Below, piece after piece: positions 39,155 to 47,550 of a stretch of DNA of 64,000 bases. The notes under the pieces are model-generated. The model saw only the letters and a program-made list of their open reading frames with translations. It searched no databases and was not told where the DNA came from. The position numbers and the translations under genes are program-made. Each line of letters opens with the position of its first letter. Positions within the stretch are counted from its first letter, which is position 1. The DNA comes from an uncultured Oscillospiraceae bacterium (GTDB taxonomy: Bacteria > Bacillota > Clostridia > Oscillospirales > Oscillospiraceae), in contig CAJUOA010000006.1 in the NCBI GenBank assembly GCA_910587785.1, positions 1 through 64,000 of the forward strand. Reading direction: 5' to 3'.

Positions 39155-39961
39155 TCAAAGCCCAAAGGCCGATGCATCCTTGACTCTCTCCAGTTCATCC
39201 GCATAGACCTCGATAAAGTCTATCCCGGCATAGGGGACGGAGAAATCTTTGCTTACGATGCCCAACTCCTTCAGCCGATAGGTTGCTGCCTCCAAAGAAA
39301 CATCGAAGGTATCGACCATATCATGTACGATAGCAATGCTGCGGATAAGGCTCCGTTCCTTCCTGTGCCGCTGCGCCACTAACTCTACGGCGGACTTTGG
39401 CATGAGAATGGCCGATGAGAACCGATTGGCCTGGAACTCCATGCGGTCGTGGTCGTTCCAGCTTCTGGAATTCGTCTTGCTCATTTTCGTGTTGTCCCGG
39501 CGGCACTGAATCATAGGAGCCATCGTTGAGCCAAAGAACGACATCTGGTCTGGGTCGTATCGGAAGAAGGCCGAGTGGAAGATGTCATGTCCTCCTTCAT
39601 GCCCAAGGGTGAACCGATACCGATGTTTCTGGCTTTCTTCCAAGAGGCTGTTGTCCACAATGACGGTTCGGGCCTTTGCGCTAATATACTCAGCCCGGTT
39701 AGTCTCAGGCGACCACACGATCACCCTGTCCGTATCATTGAACACCGTCATACCCAGATAGATGCCGTTGTGGGAAAGATACTGGTAGTCCGTAGTCATT
39801 CCAAGGTAGCACTCGATAAAGCCCTCTATGTCTACGGGCGCTGGGTTTCTCAGAACTTCCGGCTGGAAATCCCGTACATACTCTTCTCCGATTGTGTCGA
39901 TTTCTTCCTTCTTTAGAACGGGGACTCCGTTCTTCTGGGTTCTGTACGAGGGCGTGTACAT
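39155..39961 (-). CDS. ImmA/IrrE-family metallopeptidase
   Basis: 268 residues. The zinc protease signature is FTLGHEGGHDIFH (HExxH with the ligand histidines and Glu) near residues 119-131, and the downstream MEFQANRFSSAILMP (third ligand Glu) completes the ImmA/IrrE/DUF955 domain. In ICEBs1 and related elements ImmA cleaves the XRE repressor encoded beside it and triggers induction. The upstream gene here encodes such a repressor (39971-40345), so the pair is likely the induction switch. The start ATG at 39961 has a distant AAGGGG, suggesting coupled translation. Confidence 0.9.
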   Translation of the reverse strand: MYTPSYRTQKNGVPVLKKEEIDTIGEEYVRDFQPEVLRNPAPVDIEGFIECYLGMTTDYQYLSHNGIYLGMTVFNDTDRVIVWSPETNRAEYISAKARTVIVDNSLLEESQKHRYRFTLGHEGGHDIFHSAFFRYDPDQMSFFGSTMAPMIQCRRDNTKMSKTNSRSWNDHDRMEFQANRFSSAILMPKSAVELVAQRHRKERSLIRSIAIVHDMVDTFDVSLEAATYRLKELGIVSKDFSVPYAGIDFIEVYADELERVKDASAFGL

Positions 39962-39970
39962 AAATTGCTT

Positions 39971-40345
39971 TTACCCCTTCCGCTTCTTCAGCTCGGCAAC
40001 AAACTTCATCCACTCCTCCTCTCCCGCATCCAGGTCACGGGCGGTGCGAAGGGCGGCGGACACATACTCCCGCTCCATGATGTAGCCAGGGAGGTCCGGT
40101 GCCACGGAATTACGCTTTCTGCCTGCCAAGTCAAGCATAGTAGATTTTTCGTCTTCCGACAGGAGGAGAACCTGGGAGATGAGTTCCAGCTTATCCATTT
40201 CAGGCGGGTTGCGCCGATCCTTCTCGATGTCGCTCAAATAGGGCGCTGAGATGCCGATGCGCTCCGCCATCTTGCGGAGGGGGATTTGCTTTTCCACACG
40301 TTTCCGCTGGATAAACTCTCCGAAATTCTGATACTGTGCGTTCAT
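39971..40345 (-). CDS. XRE-family prophage repressor (ImmR-like)
   Basis: 124 residues. The helix-turn-helix PLRKMAERIGISAPYLSDIEKDRR lies at residues about 23-46; the C-terminal half (LSEDEKSTMLDLAGRKRN and onward) is a helical segment likely to carry the protease target and oligomerisation surface. Encoded nine bases upstream of the ImmA-like protease. The start is ATG at 40345; a TTG eight codons upstream is possible. It is transcribed from a perfect sigma-A promoter (40529-40557) with a leader of about 180 bases. Confidence 0.88.
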   Translation of the reverse strand: MNAQYQNFGEFIQRKRVEKQIPLRKMAERIGISAPYLSDIEKDRRNPPEMDKLELISQVLLLSEDEKSTMLDLAGRKRNSVAPDLPGYIMEREYVSAALRTARDLDAGEEEWMKFVAELKKRKG

Positions 40346-40528
40346 AATGGTTTCACCTTTTCTTTTCAATTAGGCCATCCTTCGTCATATCTTGTCATTC
40401 TTTAGACTGCACTTTCGCCTCATAGCGGTTTGCGTCTCTCATTTGACTGCTCTCGACTGTACTCGGCCCTTCATTTTCAACACTCGGTGAATGCGGCAAG
40501 AAAGCGTGTATGCTAACTTGCGAATAAA

Positions 40529-40557
40529 AGTATAGCACAGAAGTGCATCTTTGTCAA
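40529..40557 (-). promoter_or_regulatory. Promoter of the repressor-protease operon
   Basis: Minus strand TTGACA (40557-40552), 17-base spacer, TATACT (40534-40529). The leader from here to ATG 40345 holds no gene. Confidence 0.82.
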
Positions 40558-40633
40558 GGGTAGGGACGTGTCTTTTTTTAGTGCTCTCGGGGGAATGTAA
40601 AAGCTGGGAAGTCCCGCAGGCTCCCCAGCTTGA

Positions 40634-40942
40634 TTATTTTGCATTCATCGCCCGGATCATATGCAGCGCCGCTTGTTTCTGCTCCGGGGTAAGCGACACC
40701 CAATTGTCAAACAGTTCCTTCAGTTCCGGGGTCAATTCCACCATCTCGCTCTCGGCGAAGAACTGAGCCAGGGAGATGCCAAAGGCGGAACATACGGACT
40801 CCAGAGTTGAAATGGAAGGAACAGTGTTCCGCTTAAAGATGTTCGCAAGCGTGGACTCGGAGAGGCCACTCTCTTTCGCCAGACGATAAGCAGTCCAGCC
40901 CCGCTCCGCCATTAACTGTCGCAGCTTGGAATGTGTGTCCAT
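40634..40942 (-). CDS. Cro/XRE-family regulator
   Basis: 102 residues. N-terminal helix-turn-helix AYRLAKESGLSESTLANIFKRN (residues about 18-39), followed by SISTLESVCSAFGISLAQFF, the standard XRE fold, and a short C-terminal helix. It is divergent from the SLOG gene at 41060, with operator-like ACGGT/ACCGT sites between them (40971, 40994, 41007-41020), so it probably represses that gene and itself. The start ATG at 40942 follows GGGAGG. Confidence 0.87.
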   Translation of the reverse strand: MDTHSKLRQLMAERGWTAYRLAKESGLSESTLANIFKRNTVPSISTLESVCSAFGISLAQFFAESEMVELTPELKELFDNWVSLTPEQKQAALHMIRAMNAK

Positions 40943-40997
40943 TATGCCACCTCCCTCTGGTCAATATTTTACCGTTCACTTAAATGGTTTTATACGG

Positions 40998-41026
40998 TTG
41001 ACTTGTACGGTATATACCGTTATATT
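40998..41026 (+). promoter_or_regulatory. Operator-containing promoter of the SLOG gene
   Basis: TTGACT (40998-41003), a 17-base spacer, TATATT (41021-41026). The spacer contains the perfect palindrome ACGGTATATACCGT (41007-41020); related half-sites ACCGTT (40971) and ACGGTT (40994) lie upstream. A repressor bound here would block RNA polymerase directly. Confidence 0.8.
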
Positions 41027-41059
41027 AAACTGTATCAGCCGTCACGAAGGAGTGGTAAA

Positions 41060-41566
41060 ATGACGGAGCGAGAACTACGGCGGCATCGGTGCTGCTTTAC
41101 TGGACACAGGCCGGAAAAGCTGGAACAGCCGGAATCGATGGTCGTGGAGGCATTAAAAAAAGAAATCCGCACAGCGATTGCTGACGGATTTCAAACATTT
41201 ATTTCTGGAATGGCGAGAGGTGTGGACCTTTGGGCGGCGGAGATCGTGCTGTCTTTCCGAGATGAGGGCGCGGCAATCCGGCTTATCTGTGCAAGCCCCT
41301 ATCGAGGGTTTGAGAACCGCTGGAGCCCGGAGTGGCAGGAGCGGTATCGACAGGTTTTGGAACGAGCCGACTTAGTGCGGTTCATTTGTCCTGCATACAG
41401 CCCGGACTGCTTTCGGAGAAGGAATGAGTGGATGGTGGATCATTCCGCGCGGGTCATTGCCATCTACAACGGAGAGGGCGGGGGAACAAGGAACACGGTG
41501 ACATATGCCAAGCAAAATGGCGTACCAGTGGTTAATGTACTCAACTCAGATGTCCTCATCAAGTGA
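41060..41566 (+). CDS. SLOG (YpsA/DUF1273-like) family protein
   Basis: 168 residues with a Rossmann-like SLOG fold: CCFTGHRPEKL (nucleotide-binding loop), FQTFISGMARGVDLWAAE, IRLICASPYRGFENRW, and RNEWMVDHSARVIAIYNGEGGGTRNTVTYA. SLOG domains bind NAD-like or nucleotide ligands, and several act in signalling or defence. The start is ATG at 41060 after AAGGAG. It is one of only three plus-strand genes in the prophage, under a repressor-type promoter, and its 3' end overlaps the converging Vsr gene by 21 bases. Confidence 0.85.
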   Translation: MTERELRRHRCCFTGHRPEKLEQPESMVVEALKKEIRTAIADGFQTFISGMARGVDLWAAEIVLSFRDEGAAIRLICASPYRGFENRWSPEWQERYRQVLERADLVRFICPAYSPDCFRRRNEWMVDHSARVIAIYNGEGGGTRNTVTYAKQNGVPVVNVLNSDVLIK

Positions 41567-42025
41567 GTCGGGTAGTTCATTTGAGCATTCTATATGATTC
41601 ACTGTTTGGTCGAAAATACAATCCCTAATAACAGCTATGCACTCTTCGGTGTTTTTGGCGATGTCCTTTCCCCAGAAACGAATAACTGTCCACCCAAGAT
41701 AATTAAGTTTTCGATTTATTTCATTGTCCCTTTCCATATTACGGCTTATTTTCTTTTCCCAATATTCAGGATTTACTCCGTTTCGAATCCTGGGGAGCAA
41801 TACTGTATACCAATCCTTTCCATGAAAGAATTCACTGTCGCAGAAGATGGCAATTTTATATTTGGTCAACACTATATCCGGTTTTCCAGGCAAAGCAGCG
41901 TAGTTTTTTCGGTAGCGGTATCCACTATGCCACAGAGCCTTTCGGAGTTTTACTTCAATGGCCGTGTTTTTGGAGCGAATACGCGACATTGCTTTGTGCC
42001 GCTGTTCCCTTGTTAAATCATCCAT
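41546..42025 (-). CDS. vsr: Very-short-patch repair endonuclease (Vsr)
   Basis: 159 residues. LTREQRHKAMSRIRSKNT, ALPGKPDIVLTKYKIAIFCDSEFFHG with the catalytic Asp and nearby histidine, RDNEINRKLNYLGWTVIRFWGKDI. Vsr nicks next to T:G mismatches made by deamination of 5-methylcytosine and is usually encoded with a C5 methyltransferase; here it completes the cassette with the methyltransferase at 45549. In the family the sequence is normally CDGEFFHG or CDGCFWHG; here Ser replaces Gly. The start ATG at 42025 follows GGAGG at 7-base spacing. Confidence 0.92.
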   Translation of the reverse strand: MDDLTREQRHKAMSRIRSKNTAIEVKLRKALWHSGYRYRKNYAALPGKPDIVLTKYKIAIFCDSEFFHGKDWYTVLLPRIRNGVNPEYWEKKISRNMERDNEINRKLNYLGWTVIRFWGKDIAKNTEECIAVIRDCIFDQTVNHIECSNELPDSLDEDI

Positions 42026-42096
42026 TGGGCCACCTCCGTTTACCATCATAATGCAGCCACTCATCCACCAGCACCTATAGTACCGGGAACCTGTAC

Positions 42097-42139
42097 GCAC
42101 AAGTCGGGGAGCAAACTGGCTTCGCTCCCCGGCTTGTGC
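42097..42139 (-). terminator. Long hairpin downstream of the LlaJI-type gene
   Basis: A 16-base-pair stem (GCACAAGCCGGGGAGC on the minus strand, one wobble) with an 11-base loop, 12 bases after the endonuclease stop. No U-tract follows; it may protect the 3' end of the mRNA or be Rho-related. Confidence 0.5.
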
Positions 42140-42150
42140 GGTTAGGACAA

Positions 42151-43623
42151 TTAGAGTTCTAACGCAGATATGTCTAAAGGTTTTCGGCTCAAGTATAGAT
42201 CATACATTTTTACCGCCGGAAGCAAACGAATTTGAATATCGGTCAGTTCCAGATTGCGCAACATGGAAAGTGAGGCTGTACCGAGTTTGGCCACATTGTC
42301 TTGCTCGGTTGGTATCAGAAAACAATTCTTTACATCTTGAATATGGTTCTGATTAATAAAATCCCGATAGGCCAACTGATAGAGGTACTGCTTTGTCACA
42401 TCCCCAACTCCAGGCTGCCCTCTTAACGGCTTGCCGCTTTCGAGCTGGATGCAATAATATTTGGCATCAAAAATCACGAAAGTATAGGTGCCATCTTCCT
42501 CATAGATGTTGATAAGGTCTGGAGTAAGCGTCTCTGTGGCTGTTTTTACAAATGCTGTGCCATCAGCATTCCAGCCCTGCCACTGCGGTTTCTCAATGAT
42601 ATCAATAAGAAGAGCCTTGGGATTATAGCCTGGGGCCAGCCCGTCTGGAAGTGGAAGGTGGCGGAGCTGTGTTTTGAGCTTGTTGTTGAACACCTCCGCA
42701 CAGACATCCTCCCACACCAGATTAAAGCTATTTGTCCCGTACATACTGATCCCCTCGGACTCAGCAAGGGCGCGATGGTGTGCAACAAATGCATAGAGCG
42801 TTTTAAGGATGGTCTGCTTGTGCGTATTGAACTGAACGCCCAATTCGGATTGGAGCCGATAGAGGATGTATTCTTTGTCACCAAAATCATCCAAAGCCTC
42901 ATCGGAAACATCTGCCTCAACCAAATCAAAGAGGTCTATCAGCCCTGCATCTCGAAGCTGACGGGAGCTTTCGGAAACAATACATCTATGCAGCCGGTAG
43001 AAAAAGTCCTGCTCATCGTCAACGGAGCGGTGTGTGTAGATGTCAACGTAGTATGGACGGTTGTTGCTAATCAATGCAAACCCGTTGTCAATGGTCTGTC
43101 CCCAAAGAATAGGTCCTTCACCATTGACTTCAACAATATCCTCGGAATTGATATACGCGCCATATTGATGGTAGTCCTCCAGAAGAAACAGCATGACTGC
43201 GAGAATGTTAAAGCTGCTGCTCTGGCCGTCCCCGTTGTAGAGGTTGACGATTTGCTCTTTGCTGCCGTACCTTCGTAAAACTCGAATTGCCTGCTTCAGC
43301 TCTATATCTGGGGCATCATTTTGAGTAATGTACTTGGGGAAACACTTAACAACCCGATCTCCGACTGTTAGCACACCCACATAGGTAAACACATAGAAGC
43401 ATTCACTGCTCTCACCAGCATCATCGGCTATTTCGATATCGGCATCTGATAAATCCGAAAGGTCCCTCTGGCCTGCAGTATTCTTCATAGCCTTCATGAC
43501 GCCGAATGATTTGAGCCGCCGGATGAAAGATTCGGCATCGGATTCACTAAAACTGAAAATAGACTTGATTTCGTTTTTGGTATAGCGTTTCTGCTCACGC
43601 ACATACCGAGAGATGAATCCCAT
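42151..43623 (-). CDS. LlaJI-family restriction endonuclease subunit
   Basis: 490 residues. Near the N-terminus there is FYVFTYVGVLTVGDRVVKCFPKY, then ILAVMLFLLEDYHQYGAY; the C-terminal half has SFNLVWEDVCAEVF and a nuclease-like segment LTPDLINIYEEDGTYTFVIFDAKYYCIQ (PD...DxK), with DVTKQYLYQLAY after it. This matches the LlaJI (PF09563) endonuclease partner of McrB-like ATPases, comparable to McrC. The start is ATG at 43623, 8 bases after GAGAGG and five bases past the ATPase stop. It cuts DNA lacking the modification of the cognate methyltransferase. Confidence 0.88.
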   Translation of the reverse strand: MGFISRYVREQKRYTKNEIKSIFSFSESDAESFIRRLKSFGVMKAMKNTAGQRDLSDLSDADIEIADDAGESSECFYVFTYVGVLTVGDRVVKCFPKYITQNDAPDIELKQAIRVLRRYGSKEQIVNLYNGDGQSSSFNILAVMLFLLEDYHQYGAYINSEDIVEVNGEGPILWGQTIDNGFALISNNRPYYVDIYTHRSVDDEQDFFYRLHRCIVSESSRQLRDAGLIDLFDLVEADVSDEALDDFGDKEYILYRLQSELGVQFNTHKQTILKTLYAFVAHHRALAESEGISMYGTNSFNLVWEDVCAEVFNNKLKTQLRHLPLPDGLAPGYNPKALLIDIIEKPQWQGWNADGTAFVKTATETLTPDLINIYEEDGTYTFVIFDAKYYCIQLESGKPLRGQPGVGDVTKQYLYQLAYRDFINQNHIQDVKNCFLIPTEQDNVAKLGTASLSMLRNLELTDIQIRLLPAVKMYDLYLSRKPLDISALEL

Positions 43624-43628
43624 AGCGG

Positions 43629-45548
43629 TCACCTCTCGAAGTCATTGTACTTGGCAAGGAAATCCGCTCCGAATATTTCAATCCCTGTCTCATCAAAAGC
43701 GGAACACACAGAGGAATACTTGCTTGCATCGCACCCCTCAAACAGACGGCGCTTGACCGATTTGGCAGCATCCTCATAAAGATACATGATGACCTTGCTC
43801 TTAAAGGCAGCAATAAACTTTTCCGGGGAGTCCATCCGCTGATTGTCACCATAGGCAAAAACCTGTTTCGACAGGAAATAGGGGCCGAGCAGCTTGTCCT
43901 CATTAATATTATATGTTACAGCCAGTGTGTCATTGAGGGCCTTTCGGAGCTGGTTCCAGTTGATGTCACGGGCGTGGCCACCGCGCCCCAGAGTAACGAC
44001 ACCGCCAACCTCGGCATCGTTCTCATCGATACCGATGTACTCAAAACTCCACCGCCGCTTGAAAGCGGTGTCCATCGGGTAGACTCCCTGATCCGCACTG
44101 TTCATCGTTGCCCAAATGAACATATTGTCCGGGATACGGAGGCTGTCCGGGGATTTGCCAAGTTCGGAAATCAGATATTTTCTGATATCCTCCGTGGCGT
44201 GGATTTCATACTCACTTGCCCCTGAGTCGGAGCGATCCAAGAGCTGGAATACCTCACCGAACACTGCGGCCACTTTTGCACGATTGATTTCTTCGATGAG
44301 CAGAAGGTGGGGTTGGGGTGATTCGGTGCGTCCGCTTTTTAATGCCGCTACCAGCACACGCATAAAAGGCCCCGGTACAAAGTCATAACGAATTTCTCCG
44401 GTTGGCCCGGTCACCGGCTTGTAGCTGCCGACAAACTGCGAATAGGTATACTCCGGGTGGAAGGTGACACGTTCATAGGAACCGCTGGTATCAGCCAGCA
44501 GGGAATCTTTGTCCTCGTTCAGTCGGTGGCTCTTGCCAGTACCGGGAGCGCCGAATACGATCCTGTTTCGCTCGAAGGAGGTTGGGAGGCCAGTTTCAAA
44601 GCGAATCGTCAAGAGCAGCTCAAACAGCCAGTCAAGGAAAGCGCCTCTGGCATCCTCACGGTCTGGACGCCACTGAGAGGAAACGTAGTATTCATCCTCG
44701 CCAATGCTGTATGTATCTGCATAGTAGCGCGGTCTGCCAGCTTCATCCTGCATCCCCGCTCTGAACTCTTCGTCTGTTGTTCCCGCCGGACGCTTATAAA
44801 GGATGCCATGTAGATTATTGTGCCGGAACAGCAGAGAGCATTGCTCCCGGCTTTCAAGAGTTGGCAAAGTGTAGCCGTTAAAAAGCCGATGGCGTGACAT
44901 AATATCAAGGCTGGTGAAAATGAACTCTTTATTGTCCATTGCCATCAGTTCTTCACGAGTATACTCATGCGCGGCTGTTTCTTCGCCATAGAATCCACGC
45001 GGGTTGGGAACCGTGTAATCAAACAAAGGCTCCAATTCTGGGTAGGCGGTTACAGAATCTTGGCGGAAATCAGGACACACTGCGCGGAGGACAAAGAAAA
45101 AGGCTTTTAACTCTGAACGCTCCGAATCCTGTGTAATCATACGAATGGTCTGGTTCGAGTGGTCATCAAGGCCAATCACAGGCAGCATCGAACACCAATA
45201 ATAGGCCGCAGGAGCATCTCTCAAAATATCAGTGCGGCTCACCGCATCTGGAAAGATGTATGAAATATCGACAACTGTCGTACTCTCATCATTATATTTT
45301 TCCCCACGGTCTATGCTTCTGACAACACCGAGGGCCTTAAATCCTTGTTTCCATGCCGTAGGCATACCTTTGCTGTTATCGGAACCCAGCCACAAAAACG
45401 TGTAGGTTCCCGGTAAGAGGTCCGCAGGAACCTGAGTACAGACCACCGAAATAGTCATAGGTGAAGTCAAGATGCCGCTCTCTTGCGCATCGATCAGCCT
45501 TATGTCCTCAACACTCGTTTTACCAAGCCGCAATGTAGCAAATGTCAT
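43629..45548 (-). CDS. McrB-like AAA+ ATPase/GTPase restriction subunit
   Basis: 639 residues. The N-terminal ~300 residues are a DNA-recognition region (including an EVE-like/unknown fold and SSQWRPDREDARGAFLDWLFELL). The motor has Walker A GAPGTGKS (333-340), Walker B LLLIEEINRAKVAAVFGE, and the sensor-like ATMNSADQGVYPMDTAFKRRW, the MNxADxS-type signature of McrB. It would translocate DNA and activate the LlaJI-type nuclease downstream. The gene begins right at the methyltransferase stop (45549). Confidence 0.9.
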   Translation of the reverse strand: MTFATLRLGKTSVEDIRLIDAQESGILTSPMTISVVCTQVPADLLPGTYTFLWLGSDNSKGMPTAWKQGFKALGVVRSIDRGEKYNDESTTVVDISYIFPDAVSRTDILRDAPAAYYWCSMLPVIGLDDHSNQTIRMITQDSERSELKAFFFVLRAVCPDFRQDSVTAYPELEPLFDYTVPNPRGFYGEETAAHEYTREELMAMDNKEFIFTSLDIMSRHRLFNGYTLPTLESREQCSLLFRHNNLHGILYKRPAGTTDEEFRAGMQDEAGRPRYYADTYSIGEDEYYVSSQWRPDREDARGAFLDWLFELLLTIRFETGLPTSFERNRIVFGAPGTGKSHRLNEDKDSLLADTSGSYERVTFHPEYTYSQFVGSYKPVTGPTGEIRYDFVPGPFMRVLVAALKSGRTESPQPHLLLIEEINRAKVAAVFGEVFQLLDRSDSGASEYEIHATEDIRKYLISELGKSPDSLRIPDNMFIWATMNSADQGVYPMDTAFKRRWSFEYIGIDENDAEVGGVVTLGRGGHARDINWNQLRKALNDTLAVTYNINEDKLLGPYFLSKQVFAYGDNQRMDSPEKFIAAFKSKVIMYLYEDAAKSVKRRLFEGCDASKYSSVCSAFDETGIEIFGADFLAKYNDFER

Positions 45549-47051
45549 TTATATCCCCCCAGCAACTTTCTTTGATTTCTCAGCTTCCAACGCCTTCCGC
45601 AAAGGTGGAAAGAGCTTCCGGCCTTGATTGTCAACGCGGCGGATGATTCCCTCTGCGGCATTTGATGTTAGGTAGTAGCGCTCTCCGACCCGTTCTCGTT
45701 CCACAATATCCAACAGGCTGGACGGGATAGGCTTTGCCGGAGTGGGGCTCACAGCGCTTCCAATAAATGAATCATCCCAGGCAAGCCCCGCTTTAGGCCA
45801 CTTATAGCTGCTCGATTCGTCAGAGAAGTCGATTTCCGATAGATGAAGCGGTGACCAGGCTGTTTTAGAAAATTCAGGAACATAGGATTGTAGGTCGTCT
45901 CGGCTAAGAAGCGGACGGTCAGTCAAAAGTTCGGTATGGACTCTCTGCGCAATCCACTCTACAACCGGGACAGATACCGCATTTCCGATAGCAGTATATC
46001 GCAAAGTATCGGTATCCTCACTATCAACAGCATATCGAGCGGGCAATGTCCAGTAGTCGGGAAACCCCTGGAGGCGTTCATATTCTTTTGGAGTTAAACG
46101 CCGTACACCATCTGCACATACAACATAGGTCCTGCTCCAATCAGTGCCTGTGTGTCTGCCGGATGTCGCGGCAAGGCAATATGCTACTTTGGGAACCTTG
46201 GGGTACTCATTTTCTTTGCTGGCTTCTGTCAAGAAATCTTTCCGCTCATTCGAAGGTATGTGCGCCCCCGCCGAATCGAACATGACTCTCTGTGCTTTCT
46301 GAGGCGAGTTTTTCCAGCAGCAAAGATAAACGCGAGGACGAGATTGGGGGACACCAAAGTAGCGGCTGTTTAAAAGTCTCCATGCCACCGCATATCCCAT
46401 AGAAGTCATCCGTTGTAAAATCACGCCAAAGTCACGGCCACCGTTTGAGTTGAAGAGGCCCTCAACATTTTCAATAATAACAACCTCCGGGGAGTTAGCT
46501 TCTATTAAATTTGCATACTGGAAAAACAATCCGGAGCGACTACCACCCAACCCAAGCCGTGTGGCAGCGCCTCTGGCTACTGATATATCTTGACAGGGGA
46601 ATCCGCCGCACCACACTTCAGCGTTTGGTATATCATTGGCCGCTACTTGGCAAATGTCTGTTGCCCTTGGCACGTTTGGCCAGTGGGATGTAAGGACTTC
46701 ATTGCAGAATTGATTGATTTCGCATAAATAAGCTGTCTCAAAGCCATGCTGCTCAAAGGCGATATCAAATCCACCAATTCCCGCAAAAAACGAATTAACT
46801 CTAAACCGCTGGTGTGCATCCATATGAATGGGTGTACAGTCCGCTACCGATGTGTCAGAAACTTCGGCAATTTCGGAAATATCACAGGAAAGGGCCGTAC
46901 AAATCTTTGCAAGCACTTCAGTCGTTACAATCTCATTTTTTCCAAGTTTAGCTATAGAGGCTCGGCTAATCCCAGCAGCTTCACGAAGGTCCTTTTTTCT
47001 TAGACCCTTTTCAGCTAAACGGTGCCACAGCTTATCGTAAACGATAGTCAT
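45549..47051 (-). CDS. HTH-fused C5-cytosine methyltransferase of the LlaJI-type system
   Basis: 500 residues. Residues 1-68 form an XRE/YozG-type helix-turn-helix (GLRKKDLREAAGISRASIAKLGKNE), then the methyltransferase: FAGIGGFD motif I (89-96), GGFPCQDIS with catalytic Cys153, ENVEGL motif VI (194-199), SRPRVYL motif VIII, and YTAIGNAVSVPV motif X (about 360). The C-terminal ~110 residues are an extra domain (TRD or interaction). The HTH suggests the enzyme represses its own promoter (47085-47113), a common control in R-M systems. Followed directly by the AAA and nuclease genes. Confidence 0.93.
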   Translation of the reverse strand: MTIVYDKLWHRLAEKGLRKKDLREAAGISRASIAKLGKNEIVTTEVLAKICTALSCDISEIAEVSDTSVADCTPIHMDAHQRFRVNSFFAGIGGFDIAFEQHGFETAYLCEINQFCNEVLTSHWPNVPRATDICQVAANDIPNAEVWCGGFPCQDISVARGAATRLGLGGSRSGLFFQYANLIEANSPEVVIIENVEGLFNSNGGRDFGVILQRMTSMGYAVAWRLLNSRYFGVPQSRPRVYLCCWKNSPQKAQRVMFDSAGAHIPSNERKDFLTEASKENEYPKVPKVAYCLAATSGRHTGTDWSRTYVVCADGVRRLTPKEYERLQGFPDYWTLPARYAVDSEDTDTLRYTAIGNAVSVPVVEWIAQRVHTELLTDRPLLSRDDLQSYVPEFSKTAWSPLHLSEIDFSDESSSYKWPKAGLAWDDSFIGSAVSPTPAKPIPSSLLDIVERERVGERYYLTSNAAEGIIRRVDNQGRKLFPPLRKALEAEKSKKVAGGI

Positions 47052-47084
47052 CCTATCCCTCCGCAGGTCTGTATTCTACCATTC

Positions 47085-47113
47085 ATTATAACTGCTCCAA
47101 TATAAAATAGCAA
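47085..47113 (-). promoter_or_regulatory. Promoter of the restriction-modification operon
   Basis: Minus strand TTGCTA (47113-47108), 17-base spacer, TATAAT (47090-47085), 33 bases before the methyltransferase ATG. Its CTTGCTATTTTA start resembles the dispersed repeat family but without the AGAGCGAATATG block. Confidence 0.78.
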
Positions 47114-47289
47114 GAAAAAATCTGTGAACGCAGACTTATTTTAGCTTGGACTGAGATAAACGATATTTCAACGCCAAACCAAAGATTTAACGGAAATCTT
47201 GACATTTGCTTCTCCATCCCCAAAAGTTTAACGCTTTTTCCAAAATTTCAACGCATACAAAGGCCAAAAGATCAGGGAAGAGCAAAAAA

Positions 47290-47331
47290 GCACCGACACA
47301 GACCGGGAGCTACCACGGTCAATGGCGGTGC
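47290..47331 (-). terminator. Hairpin with T-tract near the prophage right border
   Basis: GCACCG and CGGTGC close an interrupted stem with inner GACCG/CGGTC, followed by TTTTTTG on the minus strand. It is a probable terminator blocking host transcription from entering the prophage. The rest of 47114-47385 holds no credible gene. Confidence 0.6.
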
Positions 47332-47385
47332 TTGCATTCAAAATGTACGAAAAACTACCTCTTTCAGCAGTTTTGAGCAAAAAGG

Positions 47386-47429
47386 AGGGACGATAATCTC
47401 GATACCTTTGTATCAAAATCATCGTCCCT
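47386..47429 (-). terminator. Terminator of the tRNA-Ser operon / possible attachment-site palindrome
   Basis: An imperfect 44-base palindrome: AGGGACGAT ... ATCGTCCCT outer arms and GATAC-CTTT-GTATC centre. On the minus strand CTCCTTTTTG follows, as expected for a terminator just after the tRNA-Ser(GCU) gene. Its size and symmetry also resemble attachment sites of large serine recombinases; no second copy is visible in the window. Confidence 0.6.
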
Positions 47430-47432
47430 ACA

Positions 47433-47524
47433 TGGCGCAGAAGGAGGGATTTGAACCCTCGCGCGCTTTTTAGACGCCTACTCCCTTAGCAGGGGAGCCC
47501 CTTCGGCCACTTGGGTACTTCTGC
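47433..47524 (-). tRNA. tRNA-Ser (anticodon GCU)
   Basis: 92 bases including encoded CCA. Acceptor GCAGAAG pairs with CTTCTGC; anticodon loop CTGCTAA gives GCU; long type II variable arm; T-arm GGTTCAAATCC. The host serine tRNA reading AGC/AGU. Confidence 0.95.
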
Positions 47525-47550
47525 ATATCAACTTGTCCGGTCTTTGAAAA

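Noticed and set aside
38932..39204. 90-codon minus-strand frame between the ImmA gene and the unknown gene
   Set aside because: It overlaps the ImmA terminator, the end of the ImmA gene and the promoter of the next gene; no ribosome site.
47228..47422. 64-codon minus-strand frame beside the tRNA genes
   Set aside because: It runs across two terminator hairpins, has no ribosome site and an unstructured composition.
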